A stretch of 7,373 nt of DNA. Origin: Haloferacaceae archaeon (GTDB taxonomy: Archaea > Halobacteriota > Halobacteria > Halobacteriales > Haloferacaceae). The notes beneath the pieces were generated by a model. That model was not told where the DNA came from, made no database searches, and saw only the letters and a list, made by a program, of their open reading frames with translations. Each line of letters opens with the position of its first letter. Positions within the stretch are counted from its first letter, which is position 1. A program made the translations under genes and the position numbers. Location: positions 1 to 7,373 of the forward strand of contig JAHENP010000168.1 of NCBI GenBank assembly GCA_018609965.1, read 5' to 3'. This document shows, piece by piece, positions 5,938 through 7,373 of this stretch.

Positions 5938-6983
5938 TGCACATTGGCTTTGTCACCTCACAGTACCCACCGCGGACTGGTGGCGTCGAGACACACGTCT
6001 CGGCGGTTGCGACACGACTCGTCGACCGGGGCCACACCGTGACTGTCGTCTCCGCCGACGCCGGGCCAGACGTGGCAGACAACACGGTGCGTGACGGGGT
6101 ACGGGTTCGCCGGCTCCGACCGTTGGGGCCGGAGGATGCGTTCCACTTCGCGCCGGGGGTCGTTTCGCTCGTCCACCGGCTCGACACGGACATCGTTCAC
6201 GCACACAACTACCACTCACTGCCGATGGTGATGGCGGCGACAACGAGCGCTCCGTTGGTGTGTACGCCACACTACCACGGCGAGTCTGCGGACCCGGTTC
6301 GTGACCGGTTGCTGCGGTGCTACCGTCCGATTGGCCGGTGGGGGCTCCGGCAGGCACGGACAGTGGTAGCGGTCTCAGAGTGGGAACAACGGCGACTCGC
6401 GGCAGACTTCGGGGTCGACGCGACAGTGATCCCGAACGGGATCGAAGTAGAGCGATTCAGAGGTGGCTGTGGCCGCGAGACCGACGCGCCGACGTTGCTG
6501 ACTGTCGGTCGGCTCGTCGAGTACAAAGGTGTTGCTCACGTCGTCCGTGCCCTCCGGGAACTGCCCGGATACCACCTCCGTGTAGCCGGCGACGGCCCGG
6601 ATCGAGAGCGTCTCGAACGGGTCGCGCGCGAGGAGGGGGTCGCCGACCGCGTGACGTTTTTGGGCTACGTTCCAGCAGGCGACCTTCCGGACGAGTACGC
6701 AAGCGCCGACGTGTTCGTCACCATGTCGAGTGTCGAAGCCGCCGGGATCACTGTCGGAGAGGCGTTGGCCGCCGACACTCCATCCGTCGTCCGTCCCGCC
6801 AAAGGGCTACGCGACTGGGCTGATCGGGCTGGCTGTGTGGCCGCCGTGCCGTCGGAGCTTGCAGCGGCCGTCCGGATGGTGAGAGGACAGCCGACGGAGC
6901 CAGACACCCTAACAACGTGGGACGGCGTGGCCGACCAGTTAGAACAGGAGTACCGGACACTCGTCCACGAAACAGGAGGGTGA
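5937..6983 (+). CDS. Family 4 (GT-B) glycosyltransferase
   Basis: 348 aa. Its N-terminal half has VTSQYPPRTGGVETHV (6-21), the Gly-rich acceptor-domain loop of GT4 enzymes, then DIVHAHNYHSLP (85-96) and VVAVSEWEQRRL (143-154). The C-terminal donor domain has VIPNGIEVERF (164-174), LLTVGRLVEYKGV (187-199), LRVAGDGPDRERL (214-226), VTFLGYVP (239-246) and the EX7E nucleotide-sugar motif, here E267 and E275 in EAAGITVGE. It probably acts at the cytoplasmic face, adding a sugar to a lipid-linked or surface glycan precursor; the sugar cannot be named. The start is the ATG at 5937-5939, sharing one base with the TGA of the GT2 gene (TGATG). A longer open frame begins at 5685 but lies inside the GT2 gene, and homology starts at MHIGFVTSQY. 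The stop lies nine bases from that of a convergent gene. Confidence 0.94.
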   Translation: MHIGFVTSQYPPRTGGVETHVSAVATRLVDRGHTVTVVSADAGPDVADNTVRDGVRVRRLRPLGPEDAFHFAPGVVSLVHRLDTDIVHAHNYHSLPMVMAATTSAPLVCTPHYHGESADPVRDRLLRCYRPIGRWGLRQARTVVAVSEWEQRRLAADFGVDATVIPNGIEVERFRGGCGRETDAPTLLTVGRLVEYKGVAHVVRALRELPGYHLRVAGDGPDRERLERVAREEGVADRVTFLGYVPAGDLPDEYASADVFVTMSSVEAAGITVGEALAADTPSVVRPAKGLRDWADRAGCVAAVPSELAAAVRMVRGQPTEPDTLTTWDGVADQLEQEYRTLVHETGG

Positions 6984-6992
6984 CGGGAGCCG

Positions 6993-7373
6993 TCACTCCA
7001 GAAACTGACCGAGTGTTCGTCGGGCTGTCCGCCTGAAGTGACCGCTGAGAAAAACGAGCGACAGGAAGTAGACCACACCGCCGACACCGATCGTCCCGAG
7101 CAACGGGAGTGGGCGGCCGATGGCAAGAACACCGGCGAGATACTCGACAACACCGAACATCACGACACCGGCAGCGATCTGTTCGAACACCGGACGGGGT
7201 GTGACGACTCCACCGAACCGGCGGCGTGCAACGAACTGGTAGGTGATCACGCGCAGTGTCTCCGCGAGCACCGTGCCCGCGACGACACCGACTGCGCCGT
7301 ACACCGACCCGAGTCCGACCGCGGCAGGTACGTACGCGACGGTGACACCGAGGTTCACGCGGAAGACTGTCTC
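6993..7373 (-). CDS. C-terminal part of a polysaccharide/oligosaccharide flippase-like membrane protein, partial
   Basis: 126 codons reach the right edge without a start; the GTG at 7358 is internal, because the frame stays open with ETVFR before it. The fragment has about four hydrophobic segments (about 7-21, 23-46, 64-83 and 88-110), with basic loops VARRRFGG (48-55) and a basic tail GHFRRTARRTLGQFLE. The first part (RVNLGVTVAYVPAAVGLGSVYGAVGVVAGTVLAE) resembles the late helices of Wzx/RfbX-type flippases of the MOP exporter group, where N-L-x-L and G-x-x-G-A repeats are common. If so, it would move lipid-linked sugars across the membrane. The neighbouring glycosyltransferases support this. 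Other multi-span proteins cannot be excluded from a fragment. Confidence 0.68.
   Translation of the reverse strand, partial: ETVFRVNLGVTVAYVPAAVGLGSVYGAVGVVAGTVLAETLRVITYQFVARRRFGGVVTPRPVFEQIAAGVVMFGVVEYLAGVLAIGRPLPLLGTIGVGGVVYFLSLVFLSGHFRRTARRTLGQFLE

Overview
The window looks like a haloarchaeal (class Halobacteria) chromosome segment. GC is high, codon third positions are GC-rich, and the proteins are rich in Asp and Glu. At two genes a T/A-rich TATA-like element sits about 25-28 bases before a GTG start, as expected for leaderless haloarchaeal transcripts. Product families fit too: an RCK/TrkA channel, an APC permease, a short HTH regulator of haloarchaeal type, and surface-glycan enzymes. 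The genus cannot be read from this sequence.

Left part (1-3719, minus strand), in transcription order: an APC-superfamily amino-acid permease (2352-3719); a two-transmembrane K+ channel/TrkA-type protein with two RCK modules (592-2232); and a universal-stress-protein-like gene running off the left edge (1-458). Their gaps are about 119 and 133 bases. Together they look like a membrane-transport and ion-homeostasis cluster with a stress/nucleotide-sensing partner. The gap between the channel and USP genes holds four imperfect tandem repeats of 22-23 bases, directly upstream of the USP promoter and overlapping the channel stop codon.

Middle (3720-4782): a 441-base region without a convincing gene, carrying a T-rich promoter-like element and a near-perfect palindrome. 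Then comes a small winged-HTH regulator on the plus strand (4161-4538), and a 244-base gap with an inverted repeat and a leaderless promoter.

Right part (4783-7373): a membrane-anchored GT2 glycosyltransferase (4783-5937) overlaps by one base (TGATG) with a GT4 glycosyltransferase (5937-6983). This is a clear two-gene operon. A convergent gene, only 9 bases away and cut by the right edge, encodes the C-terminal end of a multi-span membrane protein that fits an oligosaccharide flippase. These three probably act in making and exporting a cell-surface glycan (N-glycan, glycolipid or exopolysaccharide).

No tRNA, rRNA, CRISPR array, insertion sequence or obvious new defence system was seen. The most unusual features are the tandem repeat array, the empty divergent region, and the altered filter and nucleotide-site motifs of the channel.
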